The position numbers were made by a program, and so were the translations under genes. The notes under the pieces were generated by a model. It was not told where the DNA came from. It did not search any database and worked only from the letters and a program-made list of their open reading frames with translations. This document shows, in pieces, positions 31,344 to 32,954 of a stretch of DNA of 32,954 nucleotides (its first letter is position 1; every line of letters begins with the position of its first letter). The DNA comes from Actinomycetes bacterium (GTDB taxonomy: Bacteria > Actinomycetota > Actinomycetes > Actinomycetales > Microbacteriaceae): NCBI GenBank assembly GCA_023432005.1, contig JAEYVF010000134.1:1-32954 (forward strand). The letters are read 5' to 3'.

Positions 31344-31496
31344 ATGCTGAAGACGAACGAGATCGACCTGCGGGCGCTCCTCGACGAGCTCGAGGAGCCG
31401 CTCATCCACGTCGAGGAGGTCATCGAGAGCGTGATCGCCGATGACGACTTCGACGGGGTCTGCACGCAGCACGACGGCTGCCGCATCATCGGCTAG
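31344..31496 (+). CDS. acidic 50-residue peptide with two C-terminal cysteines, function unknown
   Basis: An ORF too short for most gene finders. AGGAGG (31333-31338) overlaps the DUF3145 stop and lies 5 nt before the ATG, the strongest ribosome site in the window. Nearly all third positions are G or C. The protein starts MLKTNEIDLRALLDELEEP, is strongly acidic with 14 Asp/Glu, and is predicted helical to about residue 32, then ends DFDGVCTQHDGCRIIG with Cys40, Thr41 and Cys46. The leader-plus-Cys/Thr tail resembles a ribosomally made peptide precursor, but no modification enzyme, protease or exporter is in the window. It could equally be a small metal- or partner-binding protein linked to fatty-acid synthesis. 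The stop overlaps fabF's stop by 4 bp on the opposite strand. Confidence 0.7.
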   Translation: MLKTNEIDLRALLDELEEPLIHVEEVIESVIADDDFDGVCTQHDGCRIIG

Positions 31497-32728
31497 ACGC
31501 TGCGGAACACCACCACGGAGTTGTGCCCGCCGAACCCGAACGAGTTCGAGATCGCGAGCTGAGGGCCGTCGCCGAGCGCCCGCGGCGACGTCACGACGTC
31601 GAGCGGGATCTCCGGGTCCTGCTCCGTGAGGTTGATGGTGGGCGGCGCGAGGCGCTGCTGCACGGCGAGCACCGTGAAGATCGCCTCGAGTGCGCCCGTG
31701 CCGCCGAGCAGGTGACCCGTCGAGGCCTTCGTGGCCGAGACGGGGATGCTGTGGGCCCGCTCGCCGAACACCGAGAGCAGCGCCTTGTACTCGGCGACGT
31801 CGCCCACGGGCGTGCTCGTCGCGTGCGCGTTGATGTGGGTCACGTCGTCGGGCGAGGCACCGGCCTGCAGCAGGGCGGCACGCACCGCGCGCGAGGCGCC
31901 CCAGCCCTCGGGGTCGGGAGCCGTGATGTGGTACGAATCGCTCGTCACGCCTCCGCCGGCGAGCTCGGCGTAGATCTTGGCGCCGCGCGCCTTCGCGTGC
32001 TCCTCCGTCTCGAGCACGAGGGACGCGGCGCCCTCGCCCATGACGAAGCCGTCGCGCGTGACGTCGTAGGGCCGCGATGCCGTGGCGGGGGAGTCGTTGC
32101 GCTTCGAGAGAGCCTGCATCGAGGAGAAGGCCGCGATCGTGATGCCGTGGATGGCCGATTCCGTGCCTCCCGCGATGACCACGTCGGCGTAGCCCTGCTG
32201 GAGGTGGTCGTACGCGTTCGCGATGGCCTCGGTGCTCGAGGCGCATGCGGAGACGTCGGTGCGGGCGAACGCGCGCGCTCCGAGGTGCATGCTCACGGCG
32301 GCGGCCGCGGCGTTGGGCATGAGCATCGGGACCGTCATCGGGAGCACCCGCCGCGGGCCCTTCTCCTTGAGCGTGTCCCACGCGTCGAGGAGGGTCCACA
32401 GGCCGCCGATCCCCGTCGAGTACTCGACGCCGAAGCGCTCGGGCTCGACATCCGGCGCACCGGCGTCCGCCCACGCCTCGCGCGAGGCGATGAGCGCGAA
32501 CTGGCTCATCGGGTCGAGGCGCTTGATCTCCTGGCGCTCGAGCACCTCCTCGGGGCGCACCTTCGCCTCCGCCGCGAACGTGACCGGCAGTTCGAGCTCG
32601 CCGACCCAGTCGTGGGTGAGGGTGCGCGCACCGGACTCGCCGGCGAGCAGCGCGTTCCAGGTGTCGGGGGCGGTGCCTCCGAGCGGCGAGGACGTGCCGA
32701 TGCCGGTGACGACGATCTTCTTGGTCAT
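31493..32728 (-). CDS. fabF: beta-ketoacyl-ACP synthase II (FabF)
   Basis: Condensing enzyme of 411 residues for elongation in type II fatty-acid synthesis. The catalytic triad is present: Cys162 in VSACASSTEAI, His302 in NAHATSTPVGD, and His339 in KASTGHLLGG, with Lys334 beside it. The N-terminal VVTGIGTSSPLGG and C-terminal NSFGFGGHNSVVVF are typical. GGAG lies 8 nt before the ATG at 32728. Gene order acpP then fabF matches the usual actinobacterial fabD-fabH-acpP-fabF operon. A GC hairpin separates the two. Its 3' end converges on the DUF3145-peptide operon with a 4-bp overlap. Confidence 0.97.
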   Translation of the reverse strand: MTKKIVVTGIGTSSPLGGTAPDTWNALLAGESGARTLTHDWVGELELPVTFAAEAKVRPEEVLERQEIKRLDPMSQFALIASREAWADAGAPDVEPERFGVEYSTGIGGLWTLLDAWDTLKEKGPRRVLPMTVPMLMPNAAAAAVSMHLGARAFARTDVSACASSTEAIANAYDHLQQGYADVVIAGGTESAIHGITIAAFSSMQALSKRNDSPATASRPYDVTRDGFVMGEGAASLVLETEEHAKARGAKIYAELAGGGVTSDSYHITAPDPEGWGASRAVRAALLQAGASPDDVTHINAHATSTPVGDVAEYKALLSVFGERAHSIPVSATKASTGHLLGGTGALEAIFTVLAVQQRLAPPTINLTEQDPEIPLDVVTSPRALGDGPQLAISNSFGFGGHNSVVVFRSV

Positions 32729-32791
32729 TCGAGGAACTCCGAGGGGGTGGCGGAACGCGCCCGCGAGGGGTGTGCGGGGCAGGGATGTGTA

Positions 32792-32823
32792 CGAGCGGGG
32801 GCGGTGGTCGCCGCCCCCGCTCG
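32792..32823 (-). terminator. 13-bp perfect hairpin between acpP and fabF
   Basis: CGAGCGGGGGCGG (32792-32804) is exactly complementary to 32811-32823 with a 6-nt loop. It starts 8 nt after the acpP stop in the direction of transcription, 63 nt before fabF. No U-tract follows. It probably stabilises acpP RNA or partly terminates, raising carrier protein over synthase. Confidence 0.65.
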
Positions 32824-32830
32824 AGGCCGA

Positions 32831-32954
32831 TCAGCTCTGGGCGTTGACGATGTAGGTGACGGCGTCGCCGACGGTCTTGAGGTTCTTGACCTCCTCGTCG
32901 GGGATCTTCACGTCGAACTTCTCCTCGGCGTTGACCACGATGGTCATCATCGAG
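32831..32954 (-). CDS. acpP: acyl carrier protein, C-terminal part (5' end outside window)
   Basis: The last 40 codons of acyl carrier protein, which carries growing acyl chains on phosphopantetheine. The readable end is SMMTIVVNAEEKFDVKIPDEEVKNLKTVGDAVTYIVNAQS, matching helices 2-4 of actinobacterial AcpP. The DSL serine that bears the prosthetic group lies just outside the window. It is first in the visible part of the fab operon, upstream of fabF. The gene continues beyond base 32954. Confidence 0.95.
   Translation of the reverse strand, partial: SMMTIVVNAEEKFDVKIPDEEVKNLKTVGDAVTYIVNAQS

Noticed and set aside
1..32954. CRISPR arrays, IS elements, prophage or toxin-antitoxin modules
   Set aside because: No regularly spaced repeats, no transposase or integrase motifs, no terminal repeats with target duplications, and no toxin-antitoxin pairs recognised; base and codon use look uniform across the window.

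Overview
The window is a very GC-rich chromosomal segment with almost exclusively G/C third codon positions, frequent GTG starts and dense 4-bp ATGA/GTGA gene overlaps. The gene set (deoxyguanosine triphosphohydrolase plus dnaG, a fused oligopeptide ABC ATPase, DUF3145 beside acpP-fabF, DUF1684, a truncated family-A polymerase) and a dispersed GTTGAG...TCGAAAC inverted repeat point to an actinobacterium, most likely the Microbacteriaceae. That assignment is inference from content; no rRNA or other marker was available. No prophage, IS element, CRISPR array or clear foreign island is visible, and there is no gene-free stretch over 300 bp. Layout: (1) 1-1.4 kb, end of a CPBP-family membrane protease, a DsbA/FrnE-type oxidoreductase and a coupled 35-codon ORF; these face a YbaK-type deacylase across an inverted repeat. 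(2) 1.9-6.2 kb, dusB, dGTPase and dnaG, a housekeeping cluster for tRNA modification, dNTP pools and replication priming. (3) 6.4-13.7 kb, a complete oligopeptide ABC importer: lipoprotein, two permeases, a two-domain ATPase, an additional single ATPase with an unusual Walker B, then a beta-propeller lactonase-like protein. It ends at a hairpin just before tRNA-Asn. (4) 13.8-18.6 kb, a DUF3592 membrane protein, a NarL-type two-component system, a SHOCT membrane protein, an orphan histidine-kinase-like protein and azlC-azlD. Near-identical 16-bp palindromes lie before the kinase gene and before the SHOCT gene, suggesting a small autoregulated regulon. (5) 18.7-23 kb, peptide deformylase divergent from a DMT transporter-glycosyltransferase-unknown membrane protein cluster, then a CAT-anticodon tRNA. 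(6) 23-29 kb, an alpha/beta hydrolase and a 1246-residue polytopic membrane protein with an N-terminal zinc ribbon, both minus strand; then DUF1684 converging on a VanZ-like protein. (7) 29-33 kb, a PolA-like polymerase, DUF3145 followed by an unannotated acidic 50-residue peptide with two cysteines, and, convergent, fabF and the end of acpP from a type II fatty-acid synthesis operon. A recurring feature is a TAnnnT hexamer 6-7 nt upstream of a start codon (dnaG, the sensor kinase, def, the DMT transporter, the large membrane protein, vanZ, and with a weaker hexamer dusB). This suggests much of the region is transcribed as leaderless mRNA. No textbook novel defence or mobile system is present. 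The best candidates for undescribed biology are the 50-residue peptide, the shared palindrome regulon, the third ATPase, and the tRNA-Asn/start-codon overlap.
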